NCBI GenBank assembly: GCA_036559125.1
Contig: DATBTT010000031.1
Coordinates: 1 to 64,000 of the forward strand
Length of the DNA: 64,000 bases
Reading direction: 5' to 3'
From: JALYTZ01 sp036559125
Lineage (GTDB): Bacteria; Vulcanimicrobiota; Vulcanimicrobiia; Vulcanimicrobiales; Vulcanimicrobiaceae
The notes below the pieces were generated by a model, which saw only the letters and a list, made by a program, of their open reading frames with translations, was not told the DNA's origin and did not search any database. A program made the translations under genes and the position numbers. Below are positions 33,981 through 42,149 of the stretch, piece after piece; positions within the stretch are counted from its first letter, which is position 1; each line of letters opens with the position of its first letter.

Positions 33981-34505
33981 CTAGTCGTCTTGGAGGGCGA
34001 TATAGGTTACGACGTCCCAAGCGTTGCGTATGCCGACGAAGATCAATAATGCAACGCCGGCTGCAAGTGCGAACATCGCGTCGACTGGGACGGCGCGCAA
34101 CATGATTGCGCCGGCGAGGATTGCGGCATACGCCACGAACGGAAGTATGCTGTACGAGATCCAATCCTCGACGTCTGCATTGTACGACGTCAGCTTCCGC
34201 GTTCGCACCATCAAACGCGCTACGTACGCAATACCGCACAGACCGGCGATCTCGAGAAGTACGGCAGGGGCAACGAGCGCGGGCCACGGCGCGCTGAGAA
34301 TCACAGAAAAGAGTAGAGCCGCACCGAAGTGCACGACGGTCGGCGTGCTAAACGTGGAAATTCCATCGCCGCTTTTTCGCAAGCGTTCCGTTCCCGTGAC
34401 CAACGTAATGACGATGAACATCAAGCCAGTGAGCGCCGCGGCCGACGAGCCGGTCATCGCGTAGAAGCTCGACCACGGAGTTAGGACGGATGCAGGTTCA
34501 ATCAT
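33981..34505 (-). CDS. Five-helix membrane protein, unknown
   Basis: 174-aa protein with about five membrane helices, including SSAAALTGLMFIVITLV and FGAALLFSVILSAPWPALVA. I do not recognise it as a named family. ATG at 34505 overlaps the amine oxidase stop by 8 nt, so the two are translationally linked. Confidence 0.68.
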   Translation of the reverse strand: MIEPASVLTPWSSFYAMTGSSAAALTGLMFIVITLVTGTERLRKSGDGISTFSTPTVVHFGAALLFSVILSAPWPALVAPAVLLEIAGLCGIAYVARLMVRTRKLTSYNADVEDWISYSILPFVAYAAILAGAIMLRAVPVDAMFALAAGVALLIFVGIRNAWDVVTYIALQDD

Positions 34506-35826
34506 GTTTTCCACCGCTTTCGAAAGCCGCCACAACTTCCCGCGCGGCGCGCTCGCCCGTGTTGAGCGCGCCATTGACCGTACCCGCTTGGCCGTCATCC
34601 GCCGTGGCCTCGCCGGCAAAGAACAGCGCGCCGCCGACCGGTGCGGCGAGCGTCGCGCGCGCATTCGCACCGCCGACGATTACATAACTGTACGCCCCGC
34701 GAGACAGCGGGTCGGTGCTCCAATCGTGCACGTATGCAGCTTCGAACTCCGTCTGCGCGCGTCCGCAACCTCCGAACAACCCATCGAACCCGCGTAGCGC
34801 TTTTTCTACGAGCTCCTCTCGCGAGGCGCCGTTCAAGGCCCTTGCTTTCGGTCCCCCGGCCCATGCCACGATCAGATTACTGCGCACCGGCATTTGCGTC
34901 CAGTACGTTGGAAAAGGCCGTCCGGCGCAACGGAAGAAGCCGGCATCGCGATAGCGCCCGCCGTCGAGGCGCTCCCAAAATGGCGTTTGAAAGGCGAGCG
35001 TCACTCTAGCGACGTGCCCCATCTCGATATTAGCGAGTGCCGCCTGTTTCGCAGCGGGCAGATCGGGATCGAACGCGATTGCGTTTCCGGCGCCGCTTTG
35101 ACGCAAAACACCCGCCGGGACCGTTACGACGGCCGCTCGCGCGCGAAGTAGGTGCGACCCGTTTCGAGTCTGGTGCGTATCGATGGTGACTCCCGCGGGG
35201 GTCAGCGAGATTCGCTCCACGATCGTCGATACGTCTATGCGAACGCCGGCGGCAATGCAGTCATCGTGCAACCGTTGGAGCATCGGACCGTACCCGCCGG
35301 TTGGACGCGCACTCGCACCATTTACGCCGGAGTGCCACTCGTCCGCGATCGCCTGCACGCTTGCGATCGCGGGATCGGCGGCGTCGAATCCTTCAACGAG
35401 TGCGCGCGCCGTTGCGGCCGTCGTGCGCAGCTCGTCCTGATTTTCGAAACGTCGAAGAAAGACGTCGACGCTCTCATCGTTTTCGAGCGAGCGCGCGCGC
35501 TCGAATATGCCGGTAGCCGACATCGCGTCGTCGTCGGTGCGTTGCAGTGCCCCGTCCGAACCGCAGACCCATGATTCACCGGCCGTCTCGATCGCATCCA
35601 TCCCAACGTCGCGCAACAACGCCATCGTCTCCCGTGCCCGGCCGTGAATAAATTCCGCGCCCAGTTCGGGGGGAGCAGTGGCGTCGGCGCTTGCGAGCGG
35701 CCATACGCGGCCGCCGACGCGGTCGCGAGCTTCCAGAACGATTACGCGCAGCGATCGGCGCCCGAGCTCGCGCGCTGCGGCCAAACCGGCCGCACCTGCG
35801 CCGATTACGATGACGTCGGCGTCCAT
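34498..35826 (-). CDS. FAD-dependent amine oxidase (MAO/PAO family)
   Basis: 442-aa flavoprotein. The Rossmann motif VIVIGAGAAGLAAARELGRR starts at residue 5, followed by LEARDRVGGRVWPL; the C-terminal FAD segment is FFAGEATADDGQAGTVNGAL. The likely reaction is oxidative deamination of an amine, substrate unknown. No signal peptide. It is divergent from the TetR gene, with a palindromic operator between them. Confidence 0.9.
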   Translation of the reverse strand: MDADVIVIGAGAAGLAAARELGRRSLRVIVLEARDRVGGRVWPLASADATAPPELGAEFIHGRARETMALLRDVGMDAIETAGESWVCGSDGALQRTDDDAMSATGIFERARSLENDESVDVFLRRFENQDELRTTAATARALVEGFDAADPAIASVQAIADEWHSGVNGASARPTGGYGPMLQRLHDDCIAAGVRIDVSTIVERISLTPAGVTIDTHQTRNGSHLLRARAAVVTVPAGVLRQSGAGNAIAFDPDLPAAKQAALANIEMGHVARVTLAFQTPFWERLDGGRYRDAGFFRCAGRPFPTYWTQMPVRSNLIVAWAGGPKARALNGASREELVEKALRGFDGLFGGCGRAQTEFEAAYVHDWSTDPLSRGAYSYVIVGGANARATLAAPVGGALFFAGEATADDGQAGTVNGALNTGERAAREVVAAFESGGKHD

Positions 35827-35892
35827 GCGTGCCGCTTCAAGTACGGCGCGCGAGAGCCTCTCCCATGCGATCGATTGTTCCCGGATAAAGCC

Positions 35893-35922
35893 CCATACTT
35901 GAAACGACTGTTACAAGTATGG
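35893..35922 (+). promoter_or_regulatory. Palindromic operator and promoter between amine oxidase and TetR genes
   Basis: CCATACTTG at 35893-35901 and CAAGTATGG at 35914-35922 are perfect inverted 9-bp arms with a 12-nt spacer. TTGAAA at 35899-35904 and TATCCT at 35923-35928 can serve as -35/-10 for the + strand gene, so the operator would block that promoter. Confidence 0.68.
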
Positions 35923-35934
35923 TATCCTCTGCGC

Positions 35935-36537
35935 ATGACGCGAACCGTGGACGAACGACGACGCGTGGACTTGCTCGAGCGCATCGTCGACTATGTTGCC
36001 GAGAACGGCGTCTCCGAACTCTCGTTGCGTCCGCTGGCCGCAGCAGTAGATGCGAGCCCGCGCCTATTGCTGTACTATTTCGAGTCGAAGGAAGCGCTGC
36101 TAACCGAAATTCTGGTGGCGGTGCGGTCGCGCCAGCGCGTGGCATTTGCGAAGCTGAGCGACGTGCGCGGATCTTCAGGCGACGTCTGCCGGGCCGCCTG
36201 GCGCATCATGAGCGATCGCAAAAGCGAGCCTCTCTTTCGTTTACTCTTTGAGGTCTACGCGCTCGCGCTTGTGGACCGTAAGCGTTTCCCGGATTTTTTG
36301 AAGCACGTGGTCGCCGACTGGCTCGATTTTCTCGAGCGCCCGGCACTCGCGGAGGGGTGCTCCGCCACACGCGCGCGGGCCTATGCGACCGTCGTGCTTG
36401 CGGGATTTCGCGGCTTCATGCTCGACCTATGCGCGACTCGCGAGCGCGCGCGCGTCGATCTGGCCGTCAACATGTGGATCGAGATGCTATCATCCGCATC
36501 ACTATTCGAGGAGTCTCAAAATGCACGTACTGCGTAA
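35935..36537 (+). CDS. TetR-family transcriptional regulator
   Basis: 200-aa repressor: N-terminal HTH (LLERIVDYVAENGVSELSLR and PRLLLYYFESKEALLTEILV), then a helical ligand domain. ATG at 35935 is only about 7 nt after a -10-like box, with no ribosome-binding site, so the transcript may be leaderless. It overlaps the MFS gene by 17 nt, which it probably controls. Confidence 0.9.
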   Translation: MTRTVDERRRVDLLERIVDYVAENGVSELSLRPLAAAVDASPRLLLYYFESKEALLTEILVAVRSRQRVAFAKLSDVRGSSGDVCRAAWRIMSDRKSEPLFRLLFEVYALALVDRKRFPDFLKHVVADWLDFLERPALAEGCSATRARAYATVVLAGFRGFMLDLCATRERARVDLAVNMWIEMLSSASLFEESQNARTA

Positions 36538-37801
36538 CCGTCGGGCGGCGCTAACGTTTATCTTCATCACGGTCACGATCGACATGCTGAGCTTCGGCAT
36601 AATCGCCCCCGTGCTGCCGAAACTCATTGTTGGATTCTACGGCGGGCGCATGGTCGACGCGGCATGGATTACCGGCCTTTTCGGCATCGTATGGGCGCTC
36701 ATGCAGTTTGTCTGCTCGCCGATTTTGGGTATTCTTTCGGATCGGTTCGGACGGCGCCCCGTGATTTTGCTTTCGAATCTCGGCATGGCGCTTGACTATC
36801 TCGTAATGGCGCTCGCGCCGACGGTCGGGTGGCTCTTCGTCGGCCGCATCCTTTCGGGCATGACCTCGGCAAGCATGACGACTGCAGGCGCGTACATCAG
36901 CGACGTCACCACACAGGAGAAGCGTGCGGCGGGGTTCGGCATTATCAGCGCCGCGTTCGGCATAGGCTTTATCGTGGGGCCGGCGATCGGCGGCCTCTTG
37001 GGTGGCATGAATCCGCGCTTGCCGTTCTGGGTCGCCGGCGGCTTCTGCTTGATCAATTGGCTTTACGGTTTTTTCGTACTTCCTGAATCGCTGCCCAAAG
37101 AGAAGCGGCGCACGACATTCGACTGGCGGCGCGCCAATCCGTTGGGGTCGTTGCGCCTGCTGCGCAGCCATCGAGAACTCTCGGGCTTGGCGACGATTAA
37201 CTTCATCGGCTACCTCGCGCACGAAGTATTCACGGTGTGGGTGCTGTACACGATGTATCGCTATGCATGGTCTCCGGGCGCCAACGGCGCATCGCTTGCA
37301 GTCGTCGGCGTGACGTCCGTGATCGTCTCGCTGTGGTGCATCAAGCCCATCGTGGCACGGTTCGGCGAACGGCGTACGTTACTCATCGGCCTCTTCTTCG
37401 GCGCCGCCGGAATGGCGATGTTCGGCGTCGCACCGAACGGCTGGATTTTTCTTCTGGGCATTCCGGTCATGATGTTGTGGAGCATCTACAGTCCGGCCGC
37501 GCAAAGCTTGATGACGCGCCACGTCCGGCACGACGAGCAAGGCGAATTGCAAGGCGCGCTCGGCTCGCTGCGAAGCTTCGCCATGATCCTCGGGCCCGGC
37601 ATCTTCGCGGGTATTTTTGCGACGTTCATCGGCAACACCGGGTTGCTGCGCCTCGCCGGCGCGCCGTGGTATCTCGCGTGCGGATTGTTGCTCTTTGCAT
37701 TGGCGCTTGCGTGGCGTACGACGCAGCACGAGCCGGATCGTGTCGTCCTCGCCCCGTCGCCCGAGCTCAGCCCCGAATTAGACGCCGCGGGCGTACCATA
37801 A
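36521..37801 (+). CDS. TetA-like MFS efflux transporter
   Basis: 426-aa, 12-helix transporter resembling the TCR/Tet family: ILSDRFGRRPVILLSNLGMA carries the A-motif, ISDVTTQEKRAAGFGIISAA is the typical family stretch. ATG at 36521 has GAGGAG 6 nt upstream. Paired with TetR as in drug-inducible efflux; tetracycline as substrate is a guess. It ends just before a long hairpin repeat. Confidence 0.88.
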   Translation: MHVLRNRRAALTFIFITVTIDMLSFGIIAPVLPKLIVGFYGGRMVDAAWITGLFGIVWALMQFVCSPILGILSDRFGRRPVILLSNLGMALDYLVMALAPTVGWLFVGRILSGMTSASMTTAGAYISDVTTQEKRAAGFGIISAAFGIGFIVGPAIGGLLGGMNPRLPFWVAGGFCLINWLYGFFVLPESLPKEKRRTTFDWRRANPLGSLRLLRSHRELSGLATINFIGYLAHEVFTVWVLYTMYRYAWSPGANGASLAVVGVTSVIVSLWCIKPIVARFGERRTLLIGLFFGAAGMAMFGVAPNGWIFLLGIPVMMLWSIYSPAAQSLMTRHVRHDEQGELQGALGSLRSFAMILGPGIFAGIFATFIGNTGLLRLAGAPWYLACGLLLFALALAWRTTQHEPDRVVLAPSPELSPELDAAGVP

Positions 37802-37805
37802 CCCG

Positions 37806-37865
37806 CCCTTCGACAGGCTCAGGGTGACGGGGAAAGATTTTTGTCACCCTGAGCTTGTCGAAGGG
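37806..37865. repeat. Dispersed repeat as a long inverted pair (bidirectional terminator)
   Basis: Left arm 37806-37828 and right arm 37843-37865 are 23-bp reverse complements with one mismatch, around a 14-nt A/T-rich centre (GGGGAAAGATTTTT). It lies between a + strand stop at 37801 and a - strand stop at 37879, so it is well placed to end both transcripts. Each arm is a copy of the element also found in atpG. Confidence 0.85.
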
Positions 37866-37878
37866 TGGCTTTGGCGGG

Positions 37879-38223
37879 TTATTTGACGTCGATTTCGGCT
37901 TTCATGAATTCGTGATCGTCGCAATAATAGTGGTACGTGCCGGTCGTCGCGAACGTCTTACTCCACGTCTTCCCCTGCGCGAGCTCGCCGGAGTTCCACG
38001 AATTGTCGTCGGCGGTCGCCGAGTGTTGCACGGCATCGTCGTTGACCCACTGGACGGTCGTTCCCGGTTTTATCGTAAACGTGGCCGGTTTGAACTGAAA
38101 GTCCTTGATGTGAACGATGACGGTCGGCCCGGCGCTCGCTTCCGGAGCGGGCGTAGCGCCGGCGCCTAACAAAGCAAAACCCAGGGCGGCGCAGAGAATC
38201 GCTGCAAACTGTCTCATGCTCAC
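37879..38223 (-). CDS. Plastocyanin-like cupredoxin
   Basis: 114-aa exported blue-copper-like protein: signal peptide 1-23, mature fold with VIVHIKDFQFKPATFTIKPG and type 1 copper ligands H67 and C101-x2-H104-x2-M107 (YYCDDHEFM). Probably a periplasmic electron carrier. Its strand neighbours give no partner. Confidence 0.9.
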   Translation of the reverse strand: MSMRQFAAILCAALGFALLGAGATPAPEASAGPTVIVHIKDFQFKPATFTIKPGTTVQWVNDDAVQHSATADDNSWNSGELAQGKTWSKTFATTGTYHYYCDDHEFMKAEIDVK

Positions 38224-38287
38224 CTAACGCGCGAGCGGCCGCCGAAGTTTGCATGGAGGGCCGCGTCCTGATGGGAACAGGGACGTC

Positions 38288-39118
38288 ATGCGCGTACGCC
38301 TGATCCTCAACGAGAAGTCCCGCCGCGGCGCCGAATCCGCCCCGGGCGTGCGAGCGGCCCTGGACGAGCTCAACGTGGAGATCGTCGAGCGCGAACCGTA
38401 CGACGCCATCGTCGCGGCCGGCGGCGACGGTACGATCGTCTCAAGCCTGGCGGAGGCGATGCAGGCAAAGGTGCCTCTCGGAATCATACCGCTGGGGACG
38501 TTCAACGATCTGGCGCGCACGTTCGGCATTCCACTGGACGTGCCGGGGGCGTGCGCGATCGTAGCCGGGGGAACGACGCGCGAGATCGATGTGGGCCGGG
38601 TCAACGGTGCGTATTTCGTCAACGAAGCCAGCATTGGAATTTCTACGCGCATCGCGCGTCGCCAGACACCCGAACTCAAGCAACGTTTCGGTTTTTTTGG
38701 CGTCGCGGGTACGACTATACAGACGCTCGCGCAGCACCGGCCATTCTTTGCGGAGGTCGACTTCGACGGCCGTTCGGAGCAATTTCGAACGGTGCAGCTT
38801 ACGTTTGCAAACAGCTATCATTTTGGTGGGTTGATCGAAGTGCCGGGCGGTTCGATCGACAACGGGATGCTCGAACTTTTTAGCGTCGAGATCGAAAACT
38901 GGCTGGGCGTCATTCCGATCGTCCGCAAGGCTATCACCCACGATCGGGGCTCGGTCGACGGCTTGCGGCGACGCCGCTCGAATCGGTTTACCGTGCACAC
39001 CCATCGCCCCCACCACATTAGCGCCGACGGCGAACCTGCCGGCGTCACGCCGGCCGTCTTCGAATCGATTCCGCGCGCGCTGCGAATCATCGTTCCGAAA
39101 CCTCCGGCCCCGCAATAA
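38288..39118 (+). CDS. Diacylglycerol kinase-family lipid kinase (YegS/DgkB type)
   Basis: 276-aa lipid kinase. The nucleotide motif AAGGDGTIVSSL and GIIPLGTFNDLARTFGIP (GTxNDFAR-like) define the family; the C-terminal beta-domain carries the lipid site. ATG at 38288 follows AGGGAC; an in-frame ATG at 38249 would add 13 residues without a good signal. Confidence 0.9.
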   Translation: MRVRLILNEKSRRGAESAPGVRAALDELNVEIVEREPYDAIVAAGGDGTIVSSLAEAMQAKVPLGIIPLGTFNDLARTFGIPLDVPGACAIVAGGTTREIDVGRVNGAYFVNEASIGISTRIARRQTPELKQRFGFFGVAGTTIQTLAQHRPFFAEVDFDGRSEQFRTVQLTFANSYHFGGLIEVPGGSIDNGMLELFSVEIENWLGVIPIVRKAITHDRGSVDGLRRRRSNRFTVHTHRPHHISADGEPAGVTPAVFESIPRALRIIVPKPPAPQ

Positions 39119-39133
39119 GGAGAACTCTTACCA

Positions 39134-40108
39134 ATGCAGTATCGCAACCTCGGCCACTCGGGCCTCAAATTATCGGTCGTCGGCCTCGGTTCGTGGCTAA
39201 CGTACGGTAGCACCGTCGAACGCGACGTCGCACGCGCGTGCGTTCTTCGCGCGTGGGAACGAGGGATCAACTTCATCGATACGGCGAACGTCTATGCGCG
39301 CGGCGCTGCCGAAGAAGTCCTAGGCCCGGTCATTAAAGAATTGCACCGCGACGCGCTCGTGCTCGCCACCAAAGTGTATTTTCCGATGGGCGATACCGTG
39401 AACGAACACGGTCTTTCGCGCAAGCACGTCCACGACCAGCTCCACCATTCGCTTCGCCGTCTGCAGGTCGACTATATCGACTTGTACCAGTGCCACCGCT
39501 TCGATACGACGACGCCGTTAGAAGAGACGTGCGAGATGATGAACGATCTCGTGCGCGCCGGTAAGATTCTTTACTGGGGCGTCTCGGAGTGGAACGCGGA
39601 TCAGATCGTTTCCGCCGTGACGCTTTGCCGTGCGCGGGGATGGTCGGTGCCGGTTAGCAACCAGCCCCAATACAGCGCACTCTGGCGACGCGTGGAAGAT
39701 CGCGTGCTGCCGGCTTGCGAGCGCTATGGACTCGGCAACGTCGTATGGTCCCCGCTGGCCATGGGCATCCTCACGGGCAAGTATACCGACGCGAAGAACC
39801 CGCCATCGGGCACGCGCGCGGCAAGCGCGAACAAAGAGATGATGGAAGACTATTTCACCCAGCCCGTGCTCGACGCCGTGCAGAAGTTGAAGCCGGTCGC
39901 AAGCGAAGCCGGCGTATCGCTCGCGCAACTCGCGCTGGCGTGGTGTTTGCGTCAGCCGGCCGTTACGAGCGTCATCGTCGGGGCGACAAAAGTCGAACAC
40001 GTCGACGACAATGCTGCAACCGGCGATCTGCGTCTGGATGCGGGCGTGTTCGCGCAGGTCGACCGCATTTTGCAACCGGTCGCTCCGCACGAGCCCTACG
40101 TGAGTTAA
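39134..40108 (+). CDS. Aldo/keto reductase (Kv-beta/YghZ-like)
   Basis: 324-aa NADPH-dependent TIM-barrel reductase. Catalytic Asp and Tyr are in INFIDTANVYARG, Lys in LATKVYFPMG, His in LYQCHRFD. Long loops and the start MQYRNLGHSGLKLS resemble the Kv-beta/YghZ branch, which reduces sugar aldehydes and methylglyoxal. GGAGA precedes the ATG. Two hairpins follow. Confidence 0.92.
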   Translation: MQYRNLGHSGLKLSVVGLGSWLTYGSTVERDVARACVLRAWERGINFIDTANVYARGAAEEVLGPVIKELHRDALVLATKVYFPMGDTVNEHGLSRKHVHDQLHHSLRRLQVDYIDLYQCHRFDTTTPLEETCEMMNDLVRAGKILYWGVSEWNADQIVSAVTLCRARGWSVPVSNQPQYSALWRRVEDRVLPACERYGLGNVVWSPLAMGILTGKYTDAKNPPSGTRAASANKEMMEDYFTQPVLDAVQKLKPVASEAGVSLAQLALAWCLRQPAVTSVIVGATKVEHVDDNAATGDLRLDAGVFAQVDRILQPVAPHEPYVS

Positions 40109-40129
40109 TTCGGCGTAAAACGTCGCACG

Positions 40130-40170
40130 AAAAAGCCGGCGAGGGTGGAGGACCTCGCCGGCTTTTTCTT
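40130..40170. terminator. Strong hairpin terminator after aldo/keto reductase
   Basis: A 15-bp perfect stem (40130-40144 with 40153-40167), beginning with five A and ending with five T, so it can work in both directions. The loop is GTGGAGGA. Confidence 0.9.
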
Positions 40171-40194
40171 GCTGCACTCTACGGTCGGAGTCGG

Positions 40195-40232
40195 ACGGGC
40201 GGAATCGGTGGAGGACGTTTCCGCCCGTTTTC
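40195..40232. terminator. Second hairpin with T-run
   Basis: ACGGGCGGAA at 40195-40204 pairs with TTCCGCCCGT at 40219-40228, then TTTTC. The loop contains GGTGGAGGAC, the same 10-mer that spans the loop of the hairpin 50 nt upstream. This could be a second terminator or half of a structured RNA. Confidence 0.7.
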
Positions 40233-40295
40233 ATCACGCATTCGTAGTATGCGTGTGAAAGCTTAGGTTCGGCTGGACGTGGGCTTAAAGTTTGA

Positions 40296-40457
40296 TTAAT
40301 TCCAGCTCTTGAAGATGTTTGGCGTGCTGTTGACCTTGGGTCCCCAGCCGCCGAACGATCCGGTGTTCACCGTTGAGATGATGTGCGTGAACGTAATCGT
40401 CGGACGTTCCTCTTCTTTGGTCGCTTGCGAAGCTGGTTGCTCCGATGCGGTACTCAC
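40296..40457 (-). CDS. Small WGPKV-motif peptide
   Basis: 53-aa peptide, GTG start at 40457 with GGA 7 nt upstream. Polar, acidic N-terminal half (residues 1-18, many Ser, Gln, Glu), then a beta-like centre, and GSFGGWGPKV at about residues 33-42, followed by 11 residues ending KSWN. The 10-residue block matches the C-terminus of the peptide at 47450-47566 at 8 of 10 positions. It is not tryptophan-poor and has no cysteine. It lies 169 nt downstream of an efflux pump on the same strand. Possibly a precursor or signal peptide; unassigned. Confidence 0.65.
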   Translation of the reverse strand: MSTASEQPASQATKEEERPTITFTHIISTVNTGSFGGWGPKVNSTPNIFKSWN

Positions 40458-40626
40458 AGTCGTTTCCTTTTCTTTGCGTTAGTACGTGGAACGCATCCGC
40501 ATTCCATCGATAGCGTACATCTGCTACTACGTGACTCCTATGATTTTTGTTTCATGCGACGTTTCGCACACATCGGCCATACGCCGCGCGCTATAACGAT
40601 TGTTTCGCAACTCGTGGAAAGAAGCG

Positions 40627-42132
40627 TTATGCGGTGGGGCGTTTGCCTGCGATCATCAGCACGCTAATGAGCGCCGAACCGGCAGCTAATGCGGCGCACC
40701 AGAGCGCGACGCCGGCGAAACCATCCGCGTAGGCCGCGCGAACTACGGCAGTAGCGCGCGAGTCCGCAAAATGCGCCGCTGCCAACCGGGCACGCTGCGC
40801 GTTAAGTTGTCGTATTTGCGCTGCCGGGAGATGTCCGGCGCGTATTTGGCGGTCCAAGCCTGCGTTAAAGCCGTGCCAAAGAGCAACGCCTAGGCCGGCG
40901 ATGGCCAACATACCGGCGATACGCGATACCGCACTGTTGATTCCGGACGCTACGCCGATGCGTTCGGGGGGCACCGAGTCCATCACCGTGGTGGTAAGCG
41001 GCGCGACGGCGATGCCCATGCCGATGCCCAACAAGGCGATCGGGGGAAAGAAGCTCGTCCAATACGACGCGTTGCGTTCCAGAAGCGCGAACGCTACAAA
41101 GGCGGCTGCGCTCACGAGCGTACCGATCGCGAGAATGTTCTTTGCTCCTACGCGCGGCAGCATCGCACCGGCTGGTCGCGATAGGACGAACAACAGGGCA
41201 ATGAACGGCAAGAGGGCCAGACCCGTTTGCGTCGCGCTGTATCCATGCACTTGAATCATCAGAAACGGCAAAAAGTAGAGGCTGCCCCCTAAGGCGGCGT
41301 ACAGCAGCAGCGTTAGCGCGTTGGCGCCCGAAAAGGTTGAGGAGGCGAAAAGGCCGAGCGGCACGATCGGGTTTCGCACGCGACGCTCGACGAAGCCAAA
41401 CGCGACGAGCGCGAGCACGCCGCCGTAGAGGCCGGCAAGGACCCGCGCGGCGTGCCACGATTCGAGTGGAGCGTCGATCAGCGCGTACACGATGCCGGCC
41501 AGGCCGAGCGTTACGAGCAGCGAGCCTAAAACGTCGAGCGGTCCGCTTTCCTTTTCATCGCGACTTTCGTCGACTGCATAGAGCGCCGCGGCCATAACCA
41601 CCAGCGCGAGTGGAACGTTGATGAAAAACACGGCGCGCCAGCTGAAGTGGTCAACCAGCACGCCCCCGAGCACCGGCCCGACGCTGGTGGCGATCGCCGT
41701 CAATGCCGACCACGTGCCGATAGCCTTTCCACGCTCCGCTCCGCTGAAATGCGCTCCCAACAAGGCCAAACTCGCCGGAGCGAGCAGCATCCCGCCGATG
41801 CCTTGCACGACGCGCGCGAGAATGGCGGCGTGCATGTCGTTCGCGAGTCCACACCATATCGAAGCCAGCGTAAAAATCGCGATGCCGGTAACGAAGATGC
41901 GCCGCCGTCCAAAACGATCCGCGAGCGCGCCGCCCAGCAACATGAGCGCTCCGAGTACGATGGTGTACGCCTCCACGATCCATTGCGCGTCGCTTGCGCT
42001 CGCGTGAAATTGGGTTTGCATCGAAGGCAGCGCGAGCGTTACGACCGTGCCATCGACGAAGACGAGGCTCGATCCCAACACCGTCGCGAGCAAGACCCAG
42101 AATCGCAGGCTGGCCGGGCTCCTAGCGCTCAC
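40627..42132 (-). CDS. DHA2-family (EmrB/QacA-type) MFS efflux transporter
   Basis: 501-aa transporter with 14 predicted helices. DHA2 signs: FVDGTVVTLALPSMQTQF with the acidic first-helix residue, GGALADRFGRRRIF (A-motif), and SVGPVLGGVLVDHFSWRAVF (C-motif). GTG start at 42132, 17 nt after the DUF5916 gene, so both are likely co-transcribed. No EmrA partner is adjacent. Confidence 0.92.
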   Translation of the reverse strand: MSARSPASLRFWVLLATVLGSSLVFVDGTVVTLALPSMQTQFHASASDAQWIVEAYTIVLGALMLLGGALADRFGRRRIFVTGIAIFTLASIWCGLANDMHAAILARVVQGIGGMLLAPASLALLGAHFSGAERGKAIGTWSALTAIATSVGPVLGGVLVDHFSWRAVFFINVPLALVVMAAALYAVDESRDEKESGPLDVLGSLLVTLGLAGIVYALIDAPLESWHAARVLAGLYGGVLALVAFGFVERRVRNPIVPLGLFASSTFSGANALTLLLYAALGGSLYFLPFLMIQVHGYSATQTGLALLPFIALLFVLSRPAGAMLPRVGAKNILAIGTLVSAAAFVAFALLERNASYWTSFFPPIALLGIGMGIAVAPLTTTVMDSVPPERIGVASGINSAVSRIAGMLAIAGLGVALWHGFNAGLDRQIRAGHLPAAQIRQLNAQRARLAAAHFADSRATAVVRAAYADGFAGVALWCAALAAGSALISVLMIAGKRPTA

Positions 42133-42149
42133 CGAGGTAGCCTACAAGG

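Noticed and set aside
38249..38287. Upstream ATG for the lipid kinase
   Set aside because: No ribosome-binding site, and the 13 added residues are unlike the family start.
40296..40457. Radical-SAM (streptide-like Trp-Lys) peptide maturation
   Set aside because: A Trp and a Lys are close together, but the window has no radical SAM gene, so there is no support.
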